A stretch of 12,385 nucleotides of DNA from Candidatus Omnitrophota bacterium. GTDB taxonomy: Bacteria; Omnitrophota; Koll11; Aquiviventales; Aquiviventaceae. Made by a program: the position numbers and the translations under genes. Within the stretch, counting starts at the first letter, position 1, and each line of letters opens with the position of its first letter. The notes beneath the pieces are model-generated. The model was given only the letters and a program-made list of their open reading frames with translations. It did no database searches and was not told where the DNA came from. This document shows positions 1-7,253 of the stretch, in pieces. The stretch covers positions 1 to 12,385 of the forward strand of contig JACPXS010000077.1 in the NCBI GenBank assembly GCA_016196415.1, read 5' to 3'.

Positions 1-2
1 CG

Positions 3-758
3 ATGGGTTCGGTAGGTGGCACGACGCGGCTGGAACGAGTGAGGCTGTCGCGAGCCGTGGCGGGGGTGCTCCTCATCGGCGTTCTGTGGGGAGTCGCCCT
101 CTTTCCTGTGCACACGAAACAGGGGGTGGACTATCAGATCGTCTCACGCCCGCTGCCGCTCTATCTCAAGGTGATGGGATTTCTCTTGCGAGATGCCGAG
201 TATCGACGCTTAGCCAAGGCAATCACCCACGGCCAGACGACTGATGAAGCCCGTGCGCTGGTGGTGTTTCAATGGACGCGCGAGCACATCCGTCCGACTC
301 CACGCGACTGGCCGGCCGTCGATGACCATATCGCCAACATCATCATTCGTGGCTATGGCGCCGATGACCAGCGGGCCGATGTGTTCACCACGCTCCTGAC
401 CTATGCCGGTGTGCTGGCCTATTGGAAGATTATTGTCGCGGAGCATGGAGCGGGGAAACTGGTACTCTCGTTTGTTCGGATCAATGGGCAATGGACCGTC
501 TGGGATGTTGAGCGCGGTCTCGCGTTCAGAGATGCGCAGGGAAGGCTGGCCAGCGTAGCTGAGCTCGCCCAGAACCCCGCGCTCCTGGGATCCGACGGGC
601 TGGCTGCGTACCGCGGCCAACCGTACCGGCAGTATGTCGAACACGGACTCGCGTCGTTGACCGTCCCCGATCCCTTGCGCGCCGAAGAGCAGATGCCGAT
701 GCGTCGGCTGTTGGCTGAAACGCGGCGCATGTGGCAGCGGGTGTGGCGGCATTATTGA
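3..758 (+). CDS. Membrane-anchored transglutaminase-like protein, probably non-catalytic
   Basis: The 251-residue protein has an N-terminal hydrophobic segment at about residues 17-36, which is probably a membrane anchor placing the rest outside the cytoplasm. Residues about 77-170 follow the layout of a transglutaminase-like (papain-fold) domain: a helical lead-in, then a G-x-x-x-x-x-A block at 119-125 followed by a hydrophobic helix, then a strand ending in NGQWTVWD (161-168). In active members the third residue of that first block is the nucleophilic Cys; here it is Asp121. The catalytic His expected before the last strand is also absent (Lys152/Leu153 region), while the third member, Asp168, remains. 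I infer a binding or structural role rather than catalysis. The start is uncertain: ATG at 3 leaves only two bases upstream, so the gene may begin outside the window, and a GTG at 39 is an alternative. The stop codon TGA runs into the ribosome-binding site of gmd, so the two are probably co-transcribed. The fold assignment is by motif layout only. Confidence 0.7.
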   Translation: MGSVGGTTRLERVRLSRAVAGVLLIGVLWGVALFPVHTKQGVDYQIVSRPLPLYLKVMGFLLRDAEYRRLAKAITHGQTTDEARALVVFQWTREHIRPTPRDWPAVDDHIANIIIRGYGADDQRADVFTTLLTYAGVLAYWKIIVAEHGAGKLVLSFVRINGQWTVWDVERGLAFRDAQGRLASVAELAQNPALLGSDGLAAYRGQPYRQYVEHGLASLTVPDPLRAEEQMPMRRLLAETRRMWQRVWRHY

Positions 759-763
759 GGAGA
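756..763 (+). promoter_or_regulatory. Ribosome-binding site fixing the gmd start
   Basis: TGAGGAGA lies just before the ATG at 767, with GGAG four bases from the start codon. It includes the stop codon of the upstream gene, so translation of the two is probably coupled. The longer reading frame opening at 731 would overlap the upstream gene and has no such site. Confidence 0.7.
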
Positions 764-766
764 CCC

Positions 767-1798
767 ATGGCGAACCCCAAGCGGGCGTTGATCACAGGCG
801 TGACAGGACAGGACGGCTCGTACCTGGCCGAGTTCCTGCTGGAGAAGGGCTACGAGGTCTATGGGATTGTGCGGCGTTCCAGCCAGGAGCGGTTTGACCG
901 GATCGCGCATTGCTTGGACCGGCTGCACTTGGAACAGGGGGACCTGACGGATCAGTCCTCACTGGACGAAGCCGTCCAGCGCATTCAACCCGATGAAGTG
1001 TACAACCTTGCCGCGCAATCGTTTGTGCCGACCTCCTGGAACCAGCCGGTCTTGACGGGCGAGGTGACCGCGCTGGGGGTGACGAGGATCCTCGAAGCGC
1101 TGCGGAAGCGTAAGCCGGACGCGCGGTTCTATCAGGCCTCCTCCAGCGAGATGTTCGGCAAGGTGCGAGAGACTCCCCAAAATGAGCGGACCCCCTTCTA
1201 TCCCCGGAGCCCGTACGGAGTCTCGAAAGTCTATGGCCATCTGCTCACCATTAACTACCGGGAGAGCTACAGGCTATTCGCCTGCTCGGGGATGCTGTTC
1301 AATCATACCTCCCCCCGCCGTGGGCTTGAGTTCGTGACGCGCAAGATCTCCTATGGCCTGGCCAAGATCAAGTTGGGGTTTGCCAAAGAACTGCGCTTGG
1401 GGAACTTGACGGCCCAGCGTGATTGGGGGTTTGCCGGGGACTACGTGGAGGCGATGTGGCTCATGCTCCAGCAGGACCATCCGGAGGACTACGTGATTGC
1501 CACGGGCATGACGCACAGCGTCCAAGAGGTGGTGAACATCGCCTGTGCCGTGGCAGGACTGGATCCGAAACCGTACGTCGTGGTCGATCCCTCGCTGCTC
1601 AGGCCGGTGGACGTGGATCTCCTCATTGGGGACGCGTCGAAGGCGAGGCGTGAGCTCGGCTGGGCCCCCCGGGTCTCCTTCGAGTCGCTGATCGAGATGA
1701 TGGTGAGGGCTGATCTTCAACGGTTGACGGCGGGACCGCCCCTGCTGCCGAACGCCATGTTGGATGCGGGGGAAGATGTGCTGGTTGAGCGGGGATGA
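767..1798 (+). CDS. gmd: GDP-mannose 4,6-dehydratase
   Basis: This cytoplasmic extended-SDR enzyme converts GDP-D-mannose to GDP-4-keto-6-deoxy-D-mannose, the branch point for fucose, rhamnose, perosamine, colitose and related sugars. The 343-residue product starts with a Rossmann dinucleotide-binding motif GVTGQDG (11-17). The catalytic set matches the E. coli enzyme: Ser126 (Thr in E. coli), Glu128, and the YxxxK pair Tyr150/Lys154 within the RSPYGVSK stretch. NYRESY (163-168), the SPRRG block (182-186) and the [14 protein letters not shown] region are hallmark Gmd sequences, and an [11 protein letters not shown] segment near the C terminus matches the family end. It is somewhat shorter than the E. 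coli protein (about 373 residues) but seems complete. ATG 767 was chosen for its strong ribosome-binding site and the normal Gmd N terminus. The next gene starts one base after the stop. No reductase of the Fcl or Rmd type follows directly, so the downstream C-methyltransferase is a candidate user of the product. Confidence 0.95.
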   Translation: MANPKRALITGVTGQDGSYLAEFLLEKGYEVYGIVRRSSQERFDRIAHCLDRLHLEQGDLTDQSSLDEAVQRIQPDEVYNLAAQSFVPTSWNQPVLTGEVTALGVTRILEALRKRKPDARFYQASSSEMFGKVRETPQNERTPFYPRSPYGVSKVYGHLLTINYRESYRLFACSGMLFNHTSPRRGLEFVTRKISYGLAKIKLGFAKELRLGNLTAQRDWGFAGDYVEAMWLMLQQDHPEDYVIATGMTHSVQEVVNIACAVAGLDPKPYVVVDPSLLRPVDVDLLIGDASKARRELGWAPRVSFESLIEMMVRADLQRLTAGPPLLPNAMLDAGEDVLVERG

Positions 1799-1799
1799 G

Positions 1800-3119
1800 A
1801 TGACGTCACCGGCGGTTGCCCAGCGGGTCAACGACGGGGCGTTGGCGCAGTGGGAGCGGCGGGTGCGTCAGATTCACCAGTGTCGGATCTGCGGGAATCG
1901 GCAACTCACACCGGTGATTGATCTCGGCCGCCAGTGTCTTGCGAGCCTGTTTGATGACGGCCGCCCGGAGAACCAGTTGACGACGCCCATCCCATTGGCG
2001 GTGGTCCGATGCGAGCCGCAGCCGAATGCCGAGGGCTGCGGGTTTGTGCAATTGACGCACACGGTCCCCCCGGACGTGCTCTACCACGACTACGGGTACC
2101 GCTCAGGCATCAACAGCACGATGAAGCACCATCTCCAGGACCTCGTGCATGAGATCGAGTCCCGGGTGGTGCTCGCGCCCGGGGACATCGTGCTGGATAT
2201 CGGGGCGAACGACGGGGTGACCTTACAGGCGTATCGCAGCCCGGGGATCGTCCGGGTGGGTTTTGAGCCCTCCAATATCCGTCCGGACGGTCGCGTGGGT
2301 GATCTTGTCTACATCCCCACGGTCTTCACCCCCCACGAGTTCGCGGCCAGGTTTCCCGGCCGACGCGCGCGGGTGATCACCAGCATCGCGATGTTCTATG
2401 ACATCGACGATCCCCTCACGTTCTGCCGCGGGGTCGCTGATCTGCTCGCGGACGATGGCCTGTGGGTCCTGGAACTGAGTTATCTCGGCGCCATGTTGGA
2501 TCACCATTCGTTCGATGCCATCTGTCATGAGCATCTGGGCTACTACAGTCTCCGAACGCTCCAGCAGGTCACTCGAGGGGCCGGCTTCGTGTTTCACGAC
2601 ATAACCTTCAATCAGGCCAATGGAGGGAGCGTGCGGTGCACCCTCTCGAAGGACCGTGTCCCGACGCCAGTGCCGGCCGCGAATCAGCGGAGGATTCACG
2701 AGGCCCTGCAGCGGGAAATCGAGCAGGGCTACCATGAGCCGCGGGCCTTCGAGGAGTTCCGGAGCCGTGCCGAGGAGATCCGGCGCACGCTGATCGAGCG
2801 GCTGGAGGCTGTTCGTCGCGACGGCCGCACCGCGTTCGGCTATGCCGCCTCCACGAAGGGCAACGTCTTGCTCCAGTACGCCGGGGTGGGGCCGGAGCAC
2901 CTCGTGGCGATCGCTGACCGGAATCCTGCCAAGGTGGGGCGGCTGACGTTGGGCAGCCGCATCCGCATCTGCTCCGAGGAGGAGATGCGACAGGCTCATC
3001 CGGATTACCTCCTCATCCTCGCGTGGCATTTCCTGGAGGAGTTCATGGAGCGAGAACAGTCACTGCGAGCCGACGGGATGCGGTTCATCGTGCCGTTTCC
3101 GCACGTGCGGATCATCTAA
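1800..3119 (+). CDS. SAM-dependent sugar C-methyltransferase (TylC/NovU type)
   Basis: The 439-residue protein has the three-part architecture of NDP-sugar C-methyltransferases. An N-terminal zinc-binding part carries Cys28 and Cys31 (CRICG) with Cys71 and Cys80. A central SAM-binding Rossmann fold contains DIGANDG (133-139). A C-terminal Methyltransf_14-like domain contains GYAASTKGN (347-355). The CHEHLGYYS stretch (242-250) contains the Glu-His pair (244-245) that acts in catalysis in the characterised homologue TcaB9. Family members methylate carbon 3 of 4-keto-6-deoxy nucleotide sugars, making branched sugars. Lying one base after gmd, it probably acts on GDP-4-keto-6-deoxymannose or a derivative; that substrate is inferred from position only. 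The start ATG at 1800 follows a GAGCGGGG stretch; an in-frame ATG at 1764 would lie deep inside gmd and adds residues not expected in the family. Confidence 0.9.
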   Translation: MTSPAVAQRVNDGALAQWERRVRQIHQCRICGNRQLTPVIDLGRQCLASLFDDGRPENQLTTPIPLAVVRCEPQPNAEGCGFVQLTHTVPPDVLYHDYGYRSGINSTMKHHLQDLVHEIESRVVLAPGDIVLDIGANDGVTLQAYRSPGIVRVGFEPSNIRPDGRVGDLVYIPTVFTPHEFAARFPGRRARVITSIAMFYDIDDPLTFCRGVADLLADDGLWVLELSYLGAMLDHHSFDAICHEHLGYYSLRTLQQVTRGAGFVFHDITFNQANGGSVRCTLSKDRVPTPVPAANQRRIHEALQREIEQGYHEPRAFEEFRSRAEEIRRTLIERLEAVRRDGRTAFGYAASTKGNVLLQYAGVGPEHLVAIADRNPAKVGRLTLGSRIRICSEEEMRQAHPDYLLILAWHFLEEFMEREQSLRADGMRFIVPFPHVRII

Positions 3120-3124
3120 GAGGG
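3118..3124 (+). promoter_or_regulatory. Ribosome-binding site deciding a GTG start
   Basis: AAGAGGG sits six bases before GTG 3131, right after the preceding stop codon. It supports this GTG over the in-frame ATG at 3023, which lies inside the C-methyltransferase gene. Confidence 0.6.
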
Positions 3125-3130
3125 ATCGAC

Positions 3131-3904
3131 GTGAACATATCAGCCGCGCAGCAGCCTGCAGCGCCGACGGGACCCGTGACCAGCCGTCAGGCACGAACGC
3201 TCCTCGTGATCCCCACCTACAACGAAGCGGGCAACATTGAACGACTGCTCCGCGAAGTGCAGGCCGAGGGGTTGGAAGACGTGGAGATTCTGGTCATCGA
3301 TGACAATTCTCCAGACGGGACGGGGGCCCTCGCCGATGCGCTCACCAAGCGGATGCCGCTCAAGGTCATCCACCGACCGGCGAAGCTGGGGATCGGCAGC
3401 GCCCATCGTCAAGGGTTCGCGTACGCGATTGCGCAAGGCTTCGGGCACGTGATGACCATGGACGCGGACTTCGCCCACCAGCCCTGCTATCTTCACGCGA
3501 TGCTCGCCAAGGCCGGGATGGCGGATGTGATCGTTGGCTCCCGCTATCTCCCGGGGGGCGGCCTGTCCGGGTGGGGTCTCCGTCGTCGTCTGATTACGTA
3601 TACCGCGCATTGGCTGACCACCCATGTGTTGAAACTGCCCCAGGATTGCACCGGGGGCTTGCGGCTGTATGACGCGGCGGTGTTGCGGGCCGTCGATTTC
3701 GCGCAGATTCGATCTGAAGGCTACGCGTTTCTGATCGAGCTCCTGTTTCACATCAAGGGGCAGGGGTTTTCCATCGCCGAGCTCCCCATTGTGATCAATT
3801 CGCGCCACGCCGGAGAATCGAAGATTTCGCGCATCGAGATCGTCAACGCGGTGCGCACGCTCGTGCGGTTGGCGGTCCAGGCGCGCGGGTCGAAACAGGG
3901 CTGA
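3131..3904 (+). CDS. GT2 polyprenyl-phosphate mannosyltransferase-like glycosyltransferase (Dpm1 type)
   Basis: The 257-residue protein is a GT-A fold family 2 glycosyltransferase most like dolichol/polyprenol-phosphate mannose synthases, which move mannose from GDP-mannose to a lipid phosphate at the cytoplasmic membrane face. Visible motifs are PTYNE (28-32), DDNSPDGT (57-64), the metal/nucleotide-binding DAD at 111-113 within the family-typical MDADFAHQP stretch, GSRY (136-139), and the later TGGLRLY and EGYAFLIEL segments, all in Dpm1 order. It has no C-terminal transmembrane helices, so it is the single-domain form. The start is GTG 3131, supported by a ribosome-binding site; the first ~20 residues are low in conservation and Ala/Pro-rich. 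It lies 11 bases after the C-methyltransferase. The nearby GT87-like membrane enzyme is a plausible user of its lipid-linked product. The donor could be GDP-mannose or another sugar; the sequence alone does not settle this. Confidence 0.88.
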   Translation: MNISAAQQPAAPTGPVTSRQARTLLVIPTYNEAGNIERLLREVQAEGLEDVEILVIDDNSPDGTGALADALTKRMPLKVIHRPAKLGIGSAHRQGFAYAIAQGFGHVMTMDADFAHQPCYLHAMLAKAGMADVIVGSRYLPGGGLSGWGLRRRLITYTAHWLTTHVLKLPQDCTGGLRLYDAAVLRAVDFAQIRSEGYAFLIELLFHIKGQGFSIAELPIVINSRHAGESKISRIEIVNAVRTLVRLAVQARGSKQG

Positions 3905-3910
3905 CGGCCG

Positions 3911-4582
3911 ATGGACTGGGACCGGTATTGGTCAAAAGCGCGCGGGGCTCAGCCCCGGGGCCTCTACGAGATCATCGCCGAGGTCTACCGGCATCAGATC
4001 ATCTCGCGCTCGGCGTCGGCGATGCTGTCTCGCTACTTCCCAGATCGTGACACCGGGCACTACCTGCATGCGGGGTGCGGCAGCGGCGGCTCAGACGGAC
4101 GCCTGCGGCTTGAGCGGCCGCAGTTTCATCTCTTGGATATTTCTCCGGTGGCCCTGGAGCTGAGCCGGGAACGGCCCAGCCGCCTCAAACGCGCCTTCAT
4201 TTGCGGGGATCTCTTCTCGCTACCCTTCAAGCCGGAGACGATGGACGGCGTCTTCAATTTCGGCGTCATGGAGCACTTCGCTCACGAGCAGATCGACCGC
4301 ATCCTCTTTGAATTTCATCGGGTGCTGAAGCCCCGAGGCCGCCTGATCCTGTTCTGGCCGCCGGCGTTTGGCCTCTCGGTGATGGTGCTGTCGTCGTTCC
4401 TCGCGGTGGTCAACGCCGTTCGCACCCGTCCGTTGGAGCTCTACCCAGAGGAGATCTCGCGCATTCCCTCGTTTCCCTGGGTGCGAGGCCTCATGACGCG
4501 CAATGCCTTCAAGGTGCTGCGACTGGCATTCGGCCCGAGCGATCTGTTCACCTACGTCGCCGTGATTGCGGAGAAGGCATGA
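3911..4582 (+). CDS. Class I SAM-dependent methyltransferase
   Basis: The 223-residue protein has the Methyltransf_11/25 pattern: motif I at HAGCGSGG (53-60), an acidic residue ending strand 2 (LLDIS, 74-78), a GDLFSLPF stretch (99-106) as the post-II region, a FNFGVMEHF stretch (115-123), and RVLKPRGRLILFWP (137-150) as motif III. The residue before the glycine-rich loop is His53-Ala54 instead of the usual Asp-x. The hydrophobic run at about 150-168 after motif III may pack against a membrane or form part of the substrate pocket. It probably methylates a sugar hydroxyl or another glycan precursor, but the substrate cannot be read from the sequence. It starts six bases after the GT2 gene, with AGGG about ten bases upstream. 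Its stop overlaps the next start (ATGA), so it is translationally coupled to the GT87-like gene. Confidence 0.85.
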   Translation: MDWDRYWSKARGAQPRGLYEIIAEVYRHQIISRSASAMLSRYFPDRDTGHYLHAGCGSGGSDGRLRLERPQFHLLDISPVALELSRERPSRLKRAFICGDLFSLPFKPETMDGVFNFGVMEHFAHEQIDRILFEFHRVLKPRGRLILFWPPAFGLSVMVLSSFLAVVNAVRTRPLELYPEEISRIPSFPWVRGLMTRNAFKVLRLAFGPSDLFTYVAVIAEKA

Positions 4583-5922
4583 ACGTCATGAGCACGGCGG
4601 AGGCCAAAGCGGTGCGCCGCCCTCAGTGGTCCGCGCTGGTCGGATGGCAGCGGCTTCTCCTGGTCCTGCTGATCGGCTATAGCCTCGCGCATCTGACCTA
4701 CTCGATCTGCCGCTACAATATCTTCGCGGGGGGTGGCAGCGGGGATTTCCATCGGGCGTTCTATGAAGCCGAGGCATGGAGGCAGACCGGTGCCTTATCG
4801 CTCGAGTCGGTGCTCCATCCTCCGCTCTACTACTTGATCCTTCGGCCGTTCACTCACTTGGAGTTTCGATCTGTTGCGTACCTCTTCTACTTCGCGCAGT
4901 TCCTGCTGTTCCCGCTGGCCGTGATTCTCCTGGTGAAGGCTGTCTCGCCGGCACAGAAGCCTACGGCGCTGGAGTATCTGATCGCAGGTGTTTTAACCGT
5001 GAATTTCCAGCCGTTTCTTGAAACGCTGGCGATGCATAAGGTCGAAGGAATCGAGTTCGTCCTCATCTGCGCGGTGATCTACTGCTTTAGGAAGCGGAGG
5101 GATGTGCTTACCGGTATGCTCGTGTTCCTTGCGGCGAATCTCAAATACTTGCCAGGCATGCTGGCGGTCTACTTTATCCTGAAGCGGGAGTCTCGAGTCG
5201 TGAAAGGGCTGCTGGTCGCCCTGCTGCTCTATCTCCTCATCTTACTCCCTGTCTGCGGGGTTCAAGGCTTGTGGGTGTATGGGATCCGATACCCCCTCGC
5301 GATGGTGCTGGAGCACAAGCATGAAGGCACCCTGCCGGAAGCGGGGATGGAATTTCAGACCCTGACGGGGACGGTGAACCGGTGGTTCGCGGGCACGGGG
5401 GTCATGGCGCTGCATTTCCGAACGCAAGCCTACCAGCCCGTTTTGCATGCGTGGTGGGCGTTCGTGATCGCTGGGCTGTTGAAGGTCATCCTGGGCAGCT
5501 GCTATCTCCTGCGCATTCGGAAGGCGTGGCGCGTCTCGCAGCGAGAGGCGCAGTGGCCGTTCTATCAGCTGGAACTCTCGCTCACCTTGCTCCTCATCTT
5601 CGTGATGTCGCCAGCCTCCAGGGTCCACTATGCGATTTTGTTGCTTCCGGCGTTCGTGAGCACGGCACTGCTGTGGTACCACCACCCTTGGGTGTTTCGG
5701 TGGAAGGAACGGGTGTTATTTGTTCTGGCTTATGCGCTGACAGCCTGGATCCTCCCGGGCGGGTTGTTGAACCGACTCCCACCGCATCCGCTCTGGGGGG
5801 AGAAGTATTCCTATGCCTATCTGTGGTTCTCGCTCCCCTTTTACGGATACCTGCTGCTCGGATGGTGCATCGTCCTGTGCGACTCCCGGCTGAAGCGAGT
5901 GATGCGTCCGTCTCCTCCATGA
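4579..5922 (+). CDS. GT87-like polytopic membrane glycosyltransferase (GT-C fold)
   Basis: The 447-residue protein is dominated by hydrophobic segments (about 24-43, 99-121, 132-150, 157-170, 177-200, 208-228, 288-310, 332-345, 350-366, 378-395 and 412-434), so about ten membrane spans. After the first span comes an extracytoplasmic loop with GDFHRAFYEA (55-64) and then VLHPPLYYL (78-86). An Asp followed by a PP-containing stretch is the signature arrangement of GT87/DUF2029 enzymes, where the Asp (Asp56 here) is the catalytic base. NLKYLPG (187-193) resembles another conserved GT87 block. Known members are alpha-mannosyltransferases using polyprenyl-phosphate-mannose, for example in mycobacterial lipoglycans. 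I infer it uses the lipid-linked sugar made by the GT2 protein two genes upstream. The start ATG at 4579 overlaps the previous stop and has GGAGAAGG (4570-4577) before it; ATG 4588 is an alternative. The family call rests on topology and motifs, so another GT-C family is possible. Confidence 0.78.
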   Translation: MNVMSTAEAKAVRRPQWSALVGWQRLLLVLLIGYSLAHLTYSICRYNIFAGGGSGDFHRAFYEAEAWRQTGALSLESVLHPPLYYLILRPFTHLEFRSVAYLFYFAQFLLFPLAVILLVKAVSPAQKPTALEYLIAGVLTVNFQPFLETLAMHKVEGIEFVLICAVIYCFRKRRDVLTGMLVFLAANLKYLPGMLAVYFILKRESRVVKGLLVALLLYLLILLPVCGVQGLWVYGIRYPLAMVLEHKHEGTLPEAGMEFQTLTGTVNRWFAGTGVMALHFRTQAYQPVLHAWWAFVIAGLLKVILGSCYLLRIRKAWRVSQREAQWPFYQLELSLTLLLIFVMSPASRVHYAILLLPAFVSTALLWYHHPWVFRWKERVLFVLAYALTAWILPGGLLNRLPPHPLWGEKYSYAYLWFSLPFYGYLLLGWCIVLCDSRLKRVMRPSPP

Positions 5923-7253
5923 ACATTCTGGCCTTCACCCCCTATCTCTATGATACCGCGCCAGGCCAGCGGTTTCGGATCGAGCAATGGGCGCGTCACC
6001 TGGAACGAGACGGCGTCTCCTTCTCCTTTGTGCCCTTTGAGTCGCCACGACTGAAACGCCTGTTGCGAGCCAGAGGGCACCACGCCAGGACAATCGGGGA
6101 GTTCCTGCGGTGCGTGATGCGCCGGGTGACGCAGGTCGCCGCCGTCGTCCGGCAGGCCGCGCACGTCGTGTCGCCAGCGCGCCACGACACGCCCTTGCCA
6201 CCCCGCGTCGCAGGGGCCCCGCCTCGGTCGTCCGTATCGCGCAGCCGAGCCGCTGGCGGCGAGGACGTGCCGCGCCGAGCAGGAGGCGTGGCCGGCACGT
6301 CCCACGCCGCCCCGATGGCGGCTCGGGCGCCGCGCTGGGATGTCATCTTCCTCTATCGCGATCTGTTGCCCATCGGTCCGCCGATCTTGGAGCGATGGCT
6401 GGCGCGCACCGGCATCCCGATCGTCTATGATTTTGATGATGCCATTTTTCTACGGCACGTCACCGAGGCGAATCGCGGGTTTGCCTGGTTGAAGCGGCCT
6501 GAAAAGACCGGGACGATTTGCGGCTTGAGCGCGCACGTGATCGTGGGGAACGCATACCTGCAGGCGTACGCCGCCCGCTATGCGGCGCGCGTCACCGTGG
6601 TGCCGACGACCATCGACACCGCGGCCTACGCCCCGAAAGAGAGCGTGGAGATCGACGGGATTCCCACGATTGGCTGGAGCGGCAGTGTGACGACCATGGA
6701 GCAGCTGCGCATTATCGAGCCGGCCCTCAAACGGCTGCGACGGCTGCAGCCGTTCCGCCTGAAGGTGCTGGGGGAGCCGAACTTCTCCATCGAGGGCATC
6801 GAGACGGAGAGCCAGGGGTGGAACGCCCAGGCCGAATGCCCGGAGTTGCGCTCGTTTGACATCGGCGTCATGCCGCTGCCGGATAACGCCTGGTCGCGCG
6901 GCAAGTGCGGGCTGAAAGCGCTGCAGTACATGGCGCTGGGGATCCCGACGGTCGCCTCGCCCGTCGGCGTGAATCGAGACATCATCCGCGACGGCGCCAA
7001 CGGGTTCCTGGCGGCCACCGAGTCCGAGTGGATCGACAAGCTGGCCCAGTTGATCAACGATGCGAACCTGCGAAGGCAGTTTGCCCGTGCTGGACGCAGC
7101 ACGGTCGAGGGGTGGTATGCCGCGCAGGTGCAGGCGCCGCGTCTCTTGGAGGTATTCCAGCAGGTGCGCCGGACTGGCGGGGAGCGCCCCAGGCGGCAGA
7201 CCGCGTTCGTCCCTCCCATCATCGCTGGAGCCTGCAGCGGAGCGAGCCCGTGA
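5919..7253 (+). CDS. GT4-type glycosyltransferase with a low-complexity insertion
   Basis: The 444-residue cytoplasmic GT-B protein begins with MNILAFTPYLYDTAPGQRFR, the usual opening of a GT4 subfamily from polysaccharide clusters. RWDVIFLYRD (139-148), IVYDFDDAIF (168-177) and the VVPTTIDT stretch (227-234) end the acceptor half. IGWSGS (251-256) starts the donor half. KCGLKALQYMALGIPTVASP (329-348) corresponds to the E-x7-E nucleotide-sugar region, with Gln336 in place of one Glu, as is common in this subfamily. DGANGFLA follows. Residues about 80-138 are an Arg/Ala/Pro/Gly-rich stretch of roughly 59 residues that breaks the N-terminal domain between VAAVVRQ and RWDVIFL, where relatives have only a short link; it stays in frame. 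The start overlaps the previous stop (ATGA), and I see no clear ribosome-binding site, so translation probably depends on coupling. The donor and acceptor are unknown. Confidence 0.88.
   Translation: MNILAFTPYLYDTAPGQRFRIEQWARHLERDGVSFSFVPFESPRLKRLLRARGHHARTIGEFLRCVMRRVTQVAAVVRQAAHVVSPARHDTPLPPRVAGAPPRSSVSRSRAAGGEDVPRRAGGVAGTSHAAPMAARAPRWDVIFLYRDLLPIGPPILERWLARTGIPIVYDFDDAIFLRHVTEANRGFAWLKRPEKTGTICGLSAHVIVGNAYLQAYAARYAARVTVVPTTIDTAAYAPKESVEIDGIPTIGWSGSVTTMEQLRIIEPALKRLRRLQPFRLKVLGEPNFSIEGIETESQGWNAQAECPELRSFDIGVMPLPDNAWSRGKCGLKALQYMALGIPTVASPVGVNRDIIRDGANGFLAATESEWIDKLAQLINDANLRRQFARAGRSTVEGWYAAQVQAPRLLEVFQQVRRTGGERPRRQTAFVPPIIAGACSGASP
6156..6332 (+). other. In-frame Arg/Ala/Pro-rich insertion within the GT4 gene
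   Basis: This stretch encodes residues about 80-138 of the GT4 protein. It is visibly richer in GC than the flanks, lacks the hydrophobic pattern of a folded domain, and interrupts two segments that normally lie close together. It contains two inverted repeats capable of forming hairpins. It may be a disordered linker, or a palindromic element that entered the gene in frame. The ends are approximate. Confidence 0.5.
6263..6302. repeat. Ten-base perfect inverted repeat inside the GT4 insertion
   Basis: GGACGTGCCG at 6263-6272 is matched by CGGCACGTCC at 6293-6302. Between them, CGCC (6273-6276) can also pair with GGCG (6285-6288), leaving an 8-base loop and a 4-base bulge. A shorter pair, CGTGTCG (6167-6173) with CGACACG (6185-6191), lies upstream in the same insertion. 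In DNA this GC-rich, repeats of this size can arise by chance. Confidence 0.55.

Noticed and set aside
2223..3029. Minus-strand open frame of 268 codons
   Set aside because: It is fully antisense to the C-methyltransferase, whose plus-strand motifs are unambiguous, and shows no domain pattern of its own.
6110..6430. Possible double frameshift in the GT4 gene at the odd insertion
   Set aside because: The alternative plus frame is equally Arg-rich and does not restore any family-like segment, and the normal frame resumes cleanly on both sides, so an in-frame insertion fits better.
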